DNA from: Saururus chinensis
Taxonomy: Eukaryota > Streptophyta > Magnoliopsida > Piperales > Saururaceae
Direction of reading: 5' to 3'
Length of the DNA stretch: 64,000 nt
NCBI GenBank assembly: GCA_035235625.1
Contig: CP141140.1
Location: forward strand, 5,910,685 to 5,974,684
Shown here: piece after piece, positions 31,595 to 44,120 of the stretch
How positions within the stretch are numbered: position 1 is the first letter of the stretch
Layout: each line of letters opens with the position of its first letter
Notes under the pieces: model-generated
Seen by the model: the letters and a program-made list of their open reading frames with translations, nothing else
Databases searched by the model: none
What the model was told of the DNA's origin: nothing
Translations under genes and position numbers: made by a program

Positions 31595-34081
31595 TTTGGG
31601 GATCCAATATTAAGGACGCTCCTCTCGGTCTCGGTGTATAGTCTTAAGTTGTGTCATCTATTCTTTGATTGTTTTTGCTCAGTTATTCTTTGAATGTTTT
31701 GAAGGTTATGCTTTGGTTAAAAAAAATTTAGTATATCTATCAATAATTTCTGTATGCGATTGAGCAGACTGTTTTCGTATCTACCACCTTGCTTCTCTGT
31801 ACAAATGGCCATTTTAATTCAAGGATTGTTGATTGAATTTCTTCTATCGTTTCAAAATTAACATATTTTACCCCTTCGTGCAAGAGAGTGACTGAAATCT
31901 GTGAATTGGACTTGAAAGTGAATGTGTCTATATGTAACCTAATAAACCGCCCCTACCGACTCGTAAATTCTTTTCGTAAACATAAAGACATCAGCAGGAG
32001 GATCATATAGCGAGGAAGAGCGAAGTGCAATAAGGAAAGCTTGTTTATGTCTCCATGTTTCTTGCGGAAAAAACTGAGCGAAAGATCAGATGAGGCTGGA
32101 TATGAGATATACGCGTTAACTTAAGCAGGTTTTTGCCAGTTGGGACTTGGGAACGGCGCATATAGGTCCATTTTGCCTTCTAATGGTTCTGCATTCTTAG
32201 TTCACTCTATGGCGAAGATAAGTCGTCAGAAGGCGGCTGGATGTTTGCCTCGAATTTCAACAATTCCACGTCAGCGGCCTACTTCCTTGTTAACATTTTT
32301 TTTTTAAATGATTTGGAACCTTCCGTTGACCGTGACAACGAATGGACAACCATAATTCACTACAAACAAGGACGCGTTATCACTAAAAAAACATTAAAAA
32401 AAACTCGATTGTGCCGATGACAAACTCTAGTGACCACCTGTCATAAAGTCCTCAAATTTCAGGCCGTGAAGAAACCTCCGAGGGTACATTTCTTTTCGAT
32501 TTGGAAAATGATATTTATAATTTATTTTTTATATATCAAGTACGGCTTATTTTTTCTCTTCAATTAAATGTGGTATAAGGCCTTATAGGTGTTAGAAAAA
32601 ATGGTGTAGGGATATCATATCTTTTCTTTTTAAATGTTAAAAATGAATTTTCACTATGAAAATTGGCGGATCCTCTTAAGGTTTTAAACAATGTAAATGT
32701 GGCTCTTACAAGTGTTATGTCGGTAAAAAAAAGAAGCGATGTTATGTGAACATGGAGTTCACTCTTGAGGTTCATCGACCAATCCTCGTCATTCTTCTTG
32801 TATTTGTAATGTCTCGTATGTTAGTGTAAGTGATGCAATATATCTTAATAATCAACCATTACTATATGGTAGAGGATATCATAGGAGGACCCCATATGGC
32901 TTGTCACATGAATAACATGATGAGAATTAAACAGTTCTTAATAAATTTTAATGTTGCAAATATCATTTCTATTGAGTTACTATGATTTCAATGTTTCAAC
33001 ATCTAGGTTAAGAGTTTAAAATTTTATTTTTTTCCATTACTTTGTGCTTTGTAATGTTTACAAAAACATTAAGAAATCATCTAATGTATCTTCATTCATA
33101 CTCCAAGACGATAGCAAAATCGTGTCATATGAAAAATAATATTATTTTGGTAAAAACTTTTAAGGGAGAAGCTCAAATAGTGCATATTGCATTTAAATGT
33201 GCATATACAAAGAAGACCAATAAATTTTCCCATAAGAATGTTGAAATAGTTTTACATAAATAATGTCAAAAGAGGGAAAAAGAGATTTAAAAGAACCTAT
33301 ATGAAATTAATAAAGAAAGGTATAAATGTACTATCTCTTTTAAAAGAGTTGACGTAATAAGTTAAAATGGATGTGTAAGATTCATATTGCCAACCATTAG
33401 GAAAATACGCTACTTAATTATAATTATGATTATGAATATAAAAAATAATCTTACTCATAAAAATATGGCTAGAAACTGAGAACAATATATATATTAACAA
33501 CTATCTTTTATTTATAAGTAGTTTGTATCAACAAATATCCTTGACAAAGTAATGGATTTCTTAAACCCTATATTTTCTACAATGAAGAAGCATTTAGTAC
33601 TAAAAAACAGAAAACAGAAGGCATTTTCATTTTTTGGGAAAAATAAAGATATATAAGTGTAATTCTCAAAACATGAAAGGATTTATATTTAGTTTCGACA
33701 AAGATAAGAAGGTGTAAGTGTAAATGCACACCGCTTATAACAGAAAGAGAGCAAAGCTCACATGATGGGCTCCATAAAAAATAAAGTCACCATTCCGGAT
33801 ATTCTTCATCCTTCACACGATCGATCCGAAATTCGTGTACAGAAGGCCCATCAAATGAACGAGGGTCAGATCACCTTTGGGCTTCCGCTGCTACAGAACC
33901 CCAAGTACTCAGACCAGCCTAGCTTTATTTGGCCGGCCCAAGTTGATGTAAGCGGGGTGCGGGCAAGGGTCTCAAAAATTCAAAAAAACGGCGGTGGAGA
34001 GGAGGCAGGGAGAGCCTGAGAACGACGACGAAGCAAAAGAATTCCAAATTCCGCGAATCCCGCTGCTTGACTGGCAAGGCC
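31595..34081. other. Intergenic, nothing recognised
   Basis: 3' flank of the small gene and 5' flank of the LIN37-like gene. AT-rich from 32300 to 33760. A GTATAAGGCC motif near 32573 resembles the hairpin arm at 952-1042. Confidence 0.5.
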
Positions 34082-37000
34082 ATGGCGCCGTCTTCTCCCA
34101 ACCCTACTTCCCAATTGCCCCCCCGAGCGGCCTCCGTTTCTTCCATCTCCAACCCACCTCCCATGGTCGCTAAATCCCAGGAACCCCACCTCCCCATCCC
34201 GGCCCCGCTTCCTTCTCAGGGGCCCCTCGTCTACGCCCTCCCGCCCAACCGCGTCTTCCCTCCACCTGCCTCTCGCCCCCTCTCCTCCTCCGACCAGCTT
34301 GTCACCGTCGCTAATCTGGGCAGAAACGCTCCCCTCCTCCCCTTCCCGCCACACCCCCACCCTCGCCACCCGTATGGCTTTGTCCCCGATCACTCGATGC
34401 GGCCGCCGTCAAGTCAAAATTTATCGAGGCATCCGCCGCAGGTGGCGACTGCCGCGTCTCTCGTTTCGGCACCGGGGCCAAGGACCCTTCCCGCTCTCCA
34501 TCACTCGAAGGTTTTGATATTATTACATAGGTCTTCTCGTGCCCATTTTTTATTAGGGTTTGAGTCAATTGTGCTTATCTTGCCTTTCAGGCTGACCAAA
34601 TTCCCACCATTACTTCAATCACCGAGTACAAAAGCAGGTAAGCTTTTTATGTTTCAGATATGGTTTATTTCTTCCAGAGTTTTTACACGCGATGACTTTC
34701 CTTTTAAATTTGATTGTAGAGACAAGAATAGTGATGATCCTCTTGTCCTCGTTAATGGTCGCAAGGTGGGCAAACGGAACTTTTGTATTATTTATTTTAT
34801 TTTATTTTATTTTATTTTGTGCTTGGAAGTGACTCTTTTTATTGGAAGTGACTCCTTTTATTTTGCCTTTTGATTCTAGTGTTTGTATGGCATTTCCTTT
34901 TATTCATACAACATTTCTCTTATGCATACTTTGCAATATCTTGCATATATATATATATATATATATGTATCTCACATGTATCTATATATCTGTATATGCC
35001 ATTTGACCAATAAAAGATATACTGGAAAAAGTATCTTCCTTAATATCTCAGATATATCCCATTATCTTGGACTAATCCTCACTTTCTAGTGCCGTGCCCT
35101 TGCAAACACCAGATGACAGAATTTGGATGCTCCTACACCTCGTCCTTTCCACCATCTTTTTCGGCACAGTCTTTATTATGCATTCTTGTTTCGACTTATT
35201 AAGTATTATTTAGATGTACACCATCATCTTCTCCTCTTATCATTGATATTACTTTCAAACTATTTCTTCTTTATTATTATTGATCATATTTTCCACTTGA
35301 TAAATATAATTTATGTTAGTATAAGTGTATTCACATGGTGTAATCATTAGTTGAGATTAGTATTAGAGCCTGTAGTGTTAATATTTGCTTAAATTAGCAA
35401 GATACATGTGAAAACATGCTTGGATCACCGGTATTCCCCCCAAAATTTATCCGATAATTCTATCTTTAGGTCACCGATATATCTCTAGAAGATATTGCAA
35501 ACCATGACTCTTACATTAACTTTATTATATTTGAAAATTATAAAATTTTACTTTACAACTGTGGTTGGCTATGGTTATCTTGCGCCTCTGTTTTACTTTT
35601 TGTTCTTTCAACTCTTCTCATCTGTGCACATTGGTTATTTTGGTTTATAAATTGTGAACGCTATAGTAAACTTGTGAATTAATCCTTTTGCTATTTTACG
35701 GGGGATCTGTTCCGGAAGTAGTAGAGAGACTTATTTTGTTAAGTTGACAACTTGTAATCTATGGGCATATTTCTTGTTTTAATGATATGTGTGCTTTGGA
35801 CTTCATTTTCTGCATGTTAGTTAGATGCACATGTGACCACTTTAAATTTTATGGGTTTTTTTATCATAGAGTTTGGAAAATTCTTTCTCTTCTTCATTTG
35901 TGGAGTGACGGAGCCAAAATGTTTGGGTTTGGGGAGCTTGAATGATATGAGAGAAGGAAAGCCAATTCAACTGGAGTGGTATCTGCTGGTGAAGCTTCAC
36001 CAGCGTAGTTGCAGGTGAAGCAGCACCAGTGCAGACTTTTATCCGACACTTCTTGGCATGTGACTGGTAAATTCCACAATTAATTTTGTGCAGTGTATAT
36101 AATGTTGCTTTTCTGTTGAACCCACACACGAACTTACAGTTACACAGGACTGGTTACATGTCTGTGCTGGTGGTTCTTCACCAGCCGGGGGGAGTCATAC
36201 TCGTCCTGGAACTTCCTGACAGATGCTGATCTTTATAACAGATTACAAATTTAAGTCATAAGAAATGTATCCAAGCGACAAATGCACATTTTAAAATATA
36301 AAAGGATGTTAATTATTAATGACTGATGCATGTTTTGTTTGGGATATTAGTTCACCATTGTATAGGTCTTATTTATGCACTTTTATGATTGTATATGCAT
36401 TACATATTAGCTACTCTCGGAGATGGTCAGTGAAATTGTTATTATGTACATTTGTAATAGTTGCCGACGGTCTGTCAGATTTGAGTATATACGGAGTTTG
36501 CATAGATACTTGTATCTACGAATGAAATGTCTCCCTGTTGTATTTTCAGTGTTTTTTTTGGTAATCTATTAATTTTTTCAATGATATTAGATCACTTGCC
36601 ATCAATAAACTATTGAACTGACGAAACCATAGAACACTACTTTTGGTCCTTTGAAATACTCCCTCCGTCCAATATTAATAGATACATTTGGGAAAATTAG
36701 TTTTAATTGAAACTCACATCTAAGAGAAGGGAAAACAAGCTTACCATACTCTTTTTTAAGTACCCAACTACATAAATTGAACAACATGGAGCTATTAATG
36801 TAAAACAAACTTTTTTACAATTTTGTAGGTTAGATTGAATGATGGTGCTTCAACATCTTTATATGCACTTTGCCGGTCGTGGGTCCGAAATGGGTTGCCA
36901 CAGGAAAACCAGGTACTCTATCTTCATCTTCAAGTTTATGTCTAATTGGTGTGCAAAATTGTCTTACGATTACTTGACATGATATCATTATTATGAGGAT

Positions 37001-38460
37001 ATTCTTAGATGCGAAGAAGCTGAGCTAGTTTTATGTTATCCATATGAATATACAAAGACTAGAGTTACAGGGATTTCTGAAAACAATTGACAAGCATTAG
37101 GATGATTTATATCCTTATCACCCATGGCTAGGGATCTGTTTTTTCTCCGGTACTTCTATAAATGTTTTCCTTCTGAAGAAGAGTAATATTGCCATGACTT
37201 ATGGTTTCCTATGTAGCTTTTATTACCATGTAACATCAGTAATTGGCGTATGTTTCACTAAGTACCTGTCATCTAATTGTTTTGGTTGGCAAATACAAAA
37301 ACTCTTCTCAAAAGTACTATATTTTTTCTCATCTAAGACATGTTTTTACAGCTTCAATCTGGGGAAAACGGAAGGACTCTTTCTAGACGGCCCTTACCTG
37401 TTCGCACTGAAGACACTCTTGTTTCTAAAAAGAATGATGTTCACGTTCACGAGGATGATCTGAAGCTTTCTGGAAGAGAAGAGGTTTGATTCCTTGAATT
37501 AGCATAGATGCTTGTGGTTTACCACTTGGAATTGTAACAAATATGCCTTTCCAACGGTAGTTGCATGCTGCTTGCAACCTGAATAGGCCCACTGTTTGGT
37601 CAAACTGCATTACAATTGTTATTGCTAATAAATAAAGTAGTAGGAAATTATCATAATTTTGATTACTTTGTAAATGAGAAATTTGGATATCCTCATTTTT
37701 GGTATTGAAGTAATCTGTATGCATTTTCAGTGTGCAGGTTCTGTTGATAACATGTCTGTAGGTGAGCTGCTGAAGGATCACATTAAACGTGCAAAAAAAG
37801 TTAGAGCAAGGTATATTTTGTGATTGTAATCTGAATGAATTGAAAAGTAAATATTTTGAAGAAGAAATCTTTGTTGCACCTGTTCTGCATGGATATTGGA
37901 TGCAAATGAAATTGCAAGGGTAATTTTAGGCTTGTACCAAATTTATGTGCATACTTTTTTTTTTTGGCAACGAAATTCATGTGTATTATTAAGTACATCT
38001 ATTCGTGGTTTGGGATCAGTGATTTGGCTCAAATCTTAAAATTCCTGCATTATTAGGCTTCAACATCTGTGCTACTGGAACTTCTTTTGTCTGTCATTTT
38101 TTAGAATTTTCTAGAATTTGATTGGTTATTGCTATTGTAAGATTTAAGAAATTTTTAATTTTTTTTCTCTGTCAGGTACGGGTTTTTTATCCCTCTGGGA
38201 ATATTCACAATCAATTTATTTTGCAATATAATAAATTTATTTAACCAAGTTTCTTTTGACTTTACGTTTACCCTTATATTGGTGCTAATTTGGTTGCTGT
38301 TTTTATCAGAATTAGAGGAGAACGATTACAGCAGATCCACCCATACAGGCAGAGGCTATACTCCATTATTGAGGGAATACAACAGGCAGAAGCCGACCCA
38401 ACTGTTGGAAATTCTGATGTTCTCAGTGTTTTTGGGCGACCTTTTAAAACACCACCTTAG
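34082..38460 (+). CDS. LIN37-like protein, probable DREAM/MuvB subunit, 7 exons, 322 aa
   Basis: Exons: 34082-34510, 34591-34637, 34720-34765, 36829-36912, 37352-37483, 37731-37810 and 38310-38460. All introns are GT-AG, phases agree, and the total is 323 codons including TAG. Start is the first ATG of the frame. Exon 1 (143 aa) is Pro/Ser-rich and low-complexity. The conserved part is RLNDGASTSLYALCRSWVRN, encoded by exon 4. A later helix-forming part is SVGELLKDHIKRAKKVRARI (exons 6-7), with a short C-terminus ending VFGRPFKTPP. The exon-4 block is what I associate with the plant LIN37 family, a subunit of the cell-cycle repressor complex DREAM; that link is from memory of the family and moderate. 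Intron 3 is 2.06 kb and holds a Stowaway remnant. Confidence 0.75.
34944..34966. repeat. (AT)n microsatellite in intron 3 of the LIN37-like gene
   Basis: About eleven AT units. A TTTTA pentamer array lies nearby at about 34794-34818. Confidence 0.9.
35986..36003. repeat. Perfect 18-bp palindrome in intron 3 of the LIN37-like gene
   Basis: CTGGTGAAGCTTCACCAG. A related near-palindrome CTGGTGGTTCTTCACCAG lies at 36167-36184. The pair may mark the ends of a small inserted element. Confidence 0.8.
36659..36802. mobile_element. Truncated Stowaway MITE in intron 3, next to the exon 4 acceptor
   Basis: Begins CTCCCTCCGTCC after TA, and matches the copy at 58931-59129 over its interior (AAACTCACATCTAAGAGAAG, TTGAACAACATGGAGCTATT). 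The right terminal repeat is missing. Homology fades about 27 bp before the AG acceptor at 36827-36828. Confidence 0.75.
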
Positions 38461-40974
38461 TATAAAGCAAACACTTTAGTGGCTTACCCAATCAAGCAAT
38501 GGAATCGTAGCATTTTTTTCAGTTTTGCACTGATTCCGTGTAGAATGGTTGCAGTATACTGAGTTCACTAGACGGAGGTAGCAAAAGTCTCTGGTAGACG
38601 CACCCTGGTCGAATGATTTTATGCATGCCCCAGCAGAAGGAACTATCACATAGATGTGTATATCTATCTGGCAGTAAAAGTTTTTTTCATCTTGAATAAC
38701 TAGAATAGTGAAAAACATTATTTATTTCTATTGAACATTTGTAAATTGTTTATAGTACTTGAAGGCAAGAGCGCTAACAAGTTTTAACCAAGTGACTTTA
38801 GCCGTTAATAAAACTGTGTATGTTAAGGGTATAAATTCTTGTATTGTTTATGATATAGTTGATGATTGATGTGCGTTGATGTAAGTTACCCACTTATGCG
38901 TACTTTGTTCATTTTCAGGGCAGAAATATTTTTCCACTTTTCCGAATTTAATCTGCAAACCTCTTATTTTTATTCAAACAAGCACCGACATGGAAATTGT
39001 CAGCCACAATATTCAGTCGTTTTCTTGCTGATAATTATTGTTAAAAGACTAACATACAGGTATCCACATTATTACGCAAGTCCGTTCATTCCGCAAATGT
39101 CGTATTCGCGATAAATGCTTGTCATTGCTTTTAGTCACATAAATGCCCAAGACTGAACGTAATCGTATTCAACATTCAAGCTTGCAGGGTGCTTGTCGGT
39201 GGGCGTAATTTTGCTTTTCGATAATACTTCTATGTACTTATAATTACAGTACCAGGTTCTTTTTTGGTACAATAATTACAGTAGAAGATTTCATCTATCC
39301 ACGAGGCGCTGATCTCTCTTTAACAAGCATTTGCATCTCCTAGTGAGCGATCTTTGTGCTATGCTCTATTACCATTAGGAATGGAGCCAAGATTGGCAGC
39401 TCTGGGGGTCCTGCAAACCGCTAATTGACATTAGGGGTAACTACTTGTATGGTTTTATGCGTTCTCATGCTTATCAGATCTCTCTGTTACGTATCTCTAG
39501 ACGAAGCTCCATAAGCGGCTACATAAGCTTTACCTTGTGGATACACAGTTCACGGCGAAGACAAGTGGAAAAATACAAGGGTAAAGCAAGAAAATTAAAT
39601 TATGCACGAGAGACACATGGCAAGCTATTTATGCCCACATCTCCAAGAGAAAATTTCTGAAAATACTTTGGGTTATAAAGCCTCTCTTCCTCCCTACAAC
39701 CTGAGAAATGCCCTTTCTAAAAGAAAAAAAAAACCTTAACAAAGAATCCTCTTGTAAAACAATTGACCTCACAAAGAATCCTCTTGCTTCCCCTCTTTCA
39801 CACACACACACACAAGAAGTAAACCCCTTATGAAGAGCTTATATATACAAGAAAAACACCTACCATATTTTTTAAAAGTATCATGTAACTCACAAGACGG
39901 GTCCCAAAGTCCAAACCAGACTCAACCAGCACTCCCGTACGTTTCCAACTCTTAAGTCATGCAACACATACAGGGCCCTGTCCCTTTGAGGACGAGGATC
40001 CTGAGTGAAAGCTTTCCCTTAGCAGAGTAAAGGTGGTGGGGCCGGCTATGGCTATTCTCATTCAGAATATGGTGGGGCCTCCTGTTCTTTGAGTACATGT
40101 ACAAACAATCCTTTAATGTTACGGCCAATCCGCAGCCAGCGATGCCCCGTAACGCTAGCATTGATGTCGTGGGCTTATTTGGTCTCAGAACACGGCCCGG
40201 TGGGCCAGCTCATTAATGAGAGCGTCATGTCGGCGTTGGCGGCAACGGGCCTTAGCCCTTAGCCTTAATTTGGTGCAAAGCGCTAACAGCTGACAGCTAT
40301 ATGGAAGAGTTTTTTTTTTATGTTACCTGTCTCTCTTATGAGCCCAGCGTAAGATATATTTGGGAACTTTTTATTTTTAAGATGGACGGTATATATAGTG
40401 TATATTAGTATTAGAAAATTAACATTAACGTATGTTTAACATATATCGTCAATTTGGCCTCAGCCATTCTTTATGCTGAGCTCCTAGCGAGTCAGGAGCA
40501 GTGAAAACTCCTCCCAACCTGTTTGCCTAAATGCGTAGGTACTAAGTTTGAGTATCCTTTTCCCTGTCAACAAACGTGCTAGAAGCCAAAGTTTGAAACA
40601 GACTGCTAAAGATGATTGAATATGTGAATATCTGATGCAAATATCATCCACCTCGCACAACCAAGCGTCAGAATCACCGACACGTCCACGCTAATCTCAC
40701 AGGCTCGGCTCCAACACAAAACTAACAACGGATTCACTGGCAAAAGGCTTTCTCATCATTCTATTCACAGTTTCTATCTTTAAACCTTTTACTTTCGTTA
40801 ATAGGGAGTCACTCCTACCTGTACTTCACGGAACATATGATATTCAGATTTCGTATTTACAGTCTCAACATAGGCCTCGTTTCATTACACATTTTAAGGG
40901 TGGGAAAGGAGCCTTTGAAGCCATTAACTGACCTTTCCACTGAAATCCCGTTTGGATGCGTCATATGAAACCTA
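38461..40974. other. Intergenic, nothing firm
   Basis: 3' flank of the LIN37-like gene, then AT-rich DNA. A (CA)n run lies at about 39799-39815. A dispersed-repeat segment at about 40330-40480 is listed in the findings. Confidence 0.45.
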
Positions 40975-42423
40975 GGGGCCGTTTGGAGGCGATTTCGGCC
41001 CAAAAAAGTGATTTGTTGAGGGTAGAAATCACTTTCCTAAACAAAAATGGTATGGAAGGGCAATTTTTCTTCCGGGTTAAAATCGTGACAGAAATTGCGA
41101 GAAAGGCTTTTTTCCTTTCTCCTCCCCCGAGGAGAGTTCCCGTACAAATCGTTTTTAACAAAAGGCGGAAATTATAACGTGCTGACTCGTGACAAAACTG
41201 CCCCCACCTCTCATCTCTTTCCTCTAAGCAACATTGCAGTCATGGCCACCATCGAGCGGACATGACCCATCCAAGACTCCAGGAAATCCACCATCGCCAC
41301 CTGGCATGACGACGTTCCCGGGCTCTGATTGTACCGGCGACGATGTTGCTACTCGTCGGGTGATTTTTTTAATCCGCCATTTATGACCAGTTCCTCCCCT
41401 GCCTACTCGTCGGGTTGCTCTGCAGGCTCCACTCCTGACTCCAAAGTTTGTGTCTTAGTTCTGGTGGGTGGGATGGGGGTGCTACTAGGCTCTGGCTTGG
41501 TGGGTCTACTGATGATTCTGGGGCAGTGTTATGGGTGAAAGTTGGATTCTTTGTCGGGTCTTGCACGATGAAGGGGGAGTTGGATGACTGGGGTTGTCAG
41601 TTGAGGTGGTGGTGGTGTTTTTTTTGTTTTTTTACTGTTTCATCCATTGCTTTGGTTTTGAGATTGGGAAGCGTTGATTCGCCTGGGTCTGATTGTTGGC
41701 CTAATGACTTCGGTCGTGACCAGGGACGTGCAGTGAATCGGTATTATGACTGAATTGCTGGATGGTCGAATCTTGTGTAAACTACTTATATCTGTATTGA
41801 TTCTGTAAATGGTATACATAGGCTTCAAGAGTTATCAATTGACTTAGAGAAAGTTTAATTTATATATGGAGTTGCACAAGCTTATAGATAAAGGGACAAA
41901 GGGTAGCCGTAATTTTGAGGAAAGATAGGTGTGAAGAACTGGTGTTTATGTGATTGTTTATTGGGACTACCATTTGAGCCCTGTGTTCAATAGCCTACTG
42001 GCAACCCCAACTATGCCGCTTAGCGGCGGGTGGTTCAATTTGTGGGATCGTGGGCATGTGGAAGAGGAAACGATAGAGAGGGTGGAGTCAGGGAGGGGAT
42101 TGAGGGCCAAGAAGGAAGAGAAATTGAGCAAGGACAATGCCATGGAGATTGTTTGCCAGATGTTGGGTGGCTTTCTGAGCTTGTGAAGTGAGAAAACACA
42201 GGGAAGGGGAGAGAAGAAACAGAGCGTGAAGGAGAAAGCCAATGAAAATATGTAAAGAAGGTTAGCAATGTCATTTTACATATAATAATCAGATTTCTCA
42301 AACTGGGCTATCCAAACGACAATTGACTATCCAAATATCATAGCCTTTTACTTTTCTTTTCCAAAAGCAATTTGACGAAGATGCCATTTTCTTTCTACTT
42401 GAAAGCGGTAGCCAAACAACCCC
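40975..42423. mobile_element. Tourist/PIF-Harbinger-like non-autonomous element, about 1.45 kb
   Basis: Left end GGGGCCGTTTGGAGGC; right end GCCAAACAACCCC. Flanking trinucleotides are CTA and TTA, one change away from a TTA duplication. The left 120 bp match the left end of the element at 42861-43323. The interior has GC-rich stretches (41180-41750) with only chance frames; it may include captured DNA. Confidence 0.5.
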
Positions 42424-42860
42424 TTAAATAAGATTTCAAAAAAGAAAATGCCTTTAAGGGCAGAAATGAAAGATTTTAATTGCATGCAAACCCTCCTCCC
42501 CAGGAAGGTTAAAAAAGAAAGGTCATTTCCTGTGAATTCCAAATGAAGCAGCACGCTACAGAAACGAAAATGACCATGGTGATGAGCATTTTAGAATTTA
42601 GATCTAGCTCATCCTTGCCCTAATTCCAAAAAACCCCTTCCTCCTCTCTTCACACAATGCAGAAGCAACTCCTCCTCCTCAAACCCATTCATGCAAGGGT
42701 AGATGCAGTTGTTGAAGCATAAATTGTTCCAAATCAACCATGATTTCAGGAGAAAATCTCATAATTCCATTTGAGGTTCACGTGTATCCAAACAAGTGAC
42801 CATTTTGTTTTTCTCGGTTGAAAAGAAAAGGCGGGAAAGACTCTTTTATTTCCACCTTAA

Positions 42861-43323
42861 GGGGCCGTTTGGGAGGCAATTTCTGCCCCAAAAAAGTGAT
42901 TTGTTGAGGGCGAAAATCATTTTCCCCCATGAAAACGATATGGAATGACGATTTAAGGGTAAATTCGCTTTTCTTGTCAAAAATCACATTTTGGGTCAAT
43001 TCAAACCGAATTGACCCAAAATCTAATTTCTTCAAGAGGTGAGTTCTCCAAGAAAATGATTTAATTTTTGAAATGACATGAAAAGACATTCTGCCCATTA
43101 TTTTCTTTGTATAACAATTATGTTGGAGGATATTTCTGTCATTTTACATACAAAAATCAAAAGTGAGCTAAAATCTGATTTCCTTTTGAAATCATCCACT
43201 AAAACTTGAACCAAACATCTTTCAATTTTGCTTTTCTTTTCAAAAATCTATTCTAAAACCAATCTATTTTCTTTCTACTTACATTGTTTGCCTTTCAAAT
43301 TGTGAACTTCATAAAACACCTCT
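42861..43323. mobile_element. Tourist/PIF-Harbinger-like MITE, about 463 bp
   Basis: Starts GGGGCCGTTTGGGAGGC, with TAA on both sides (42858-42860 and 43324-43326). It shares AAAAAAGTGATTTGTTGAGG with the element at 40975 and ATTTTCTTTCTACTT with that element's right part. The right terminal repeat is poorly preserved. Confidence 0.5.
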
Positions 43324-43326
43324 TAA

Positions 43327-44114
43327 TTTTGAATGTAATATAAGAAGAATGACAAAAGTATTGTTAGAATATTATATACATAAATATGATTTTCCTTTCC
43401 TAAGTGTTTGAGCGGTTAGATAATTTGATTATCTTACATCGTATCGAAGCTCTAAGTTATAGGACATCCTGGGCTTAAGTATTGTTGGAAATATTTATAC
43501 TCTAATTATGTTCCATGTGATAAGTTTGTATTTCTTAATAGCTTAATTAGCTATTGAAAAACTTAGTTATCTTACAAATTTATCTTACCGTGACAACTAC
43601 TCTTCTTAATTTTAAAGTAAGGTGAAATGATATGATTCATTTAGAGTAGTGGCCAAATTTTCTTGTGCAAAGTTGTGAATAGAAGGAGTCTCAATGAAAA
43701 ATAAAATGCTCAATATAAAGGCCACAATCCCCAAAAGAAAAAAATAGATGCCTCATTTAGAGTCATTCATCACACGAAAAGGTGGAGGTTGGGGAGATTG
43801 GTGGGACCTGTCTATCTGGGATGGACTTGACTATTAGTGAGCATAGTAACAATTTTCTGTAATTTTTTTGTCAAAATTCTATGAAAAAAGGCCAAATTGG
43901 ACATTGGGTGACTTTTTCACCAAAAAATTTAACCCCTAATTTGTGGTCGTCTTGGGCTTGTCCCAACTCTTTTGTTTTTGAAGCCAGTTTATGCATATTT
44001 TTGGTGTAGGGATTTCAATAATGAGTCACAATACCAATTCAAGCTCTTGGAGAGTTCTTGCCTGACCCTCTTCCTTCTTAAAGCTTTAGGCTCTCCTGCG
44101 ACCCTTCTTATAAC
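43327..44114. other. Intergenic, nothing recognised
   Basis: AT-rich, no frames of interest. Confidence 0.5.
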
Positions 44115-44120
44115 TAGGGG

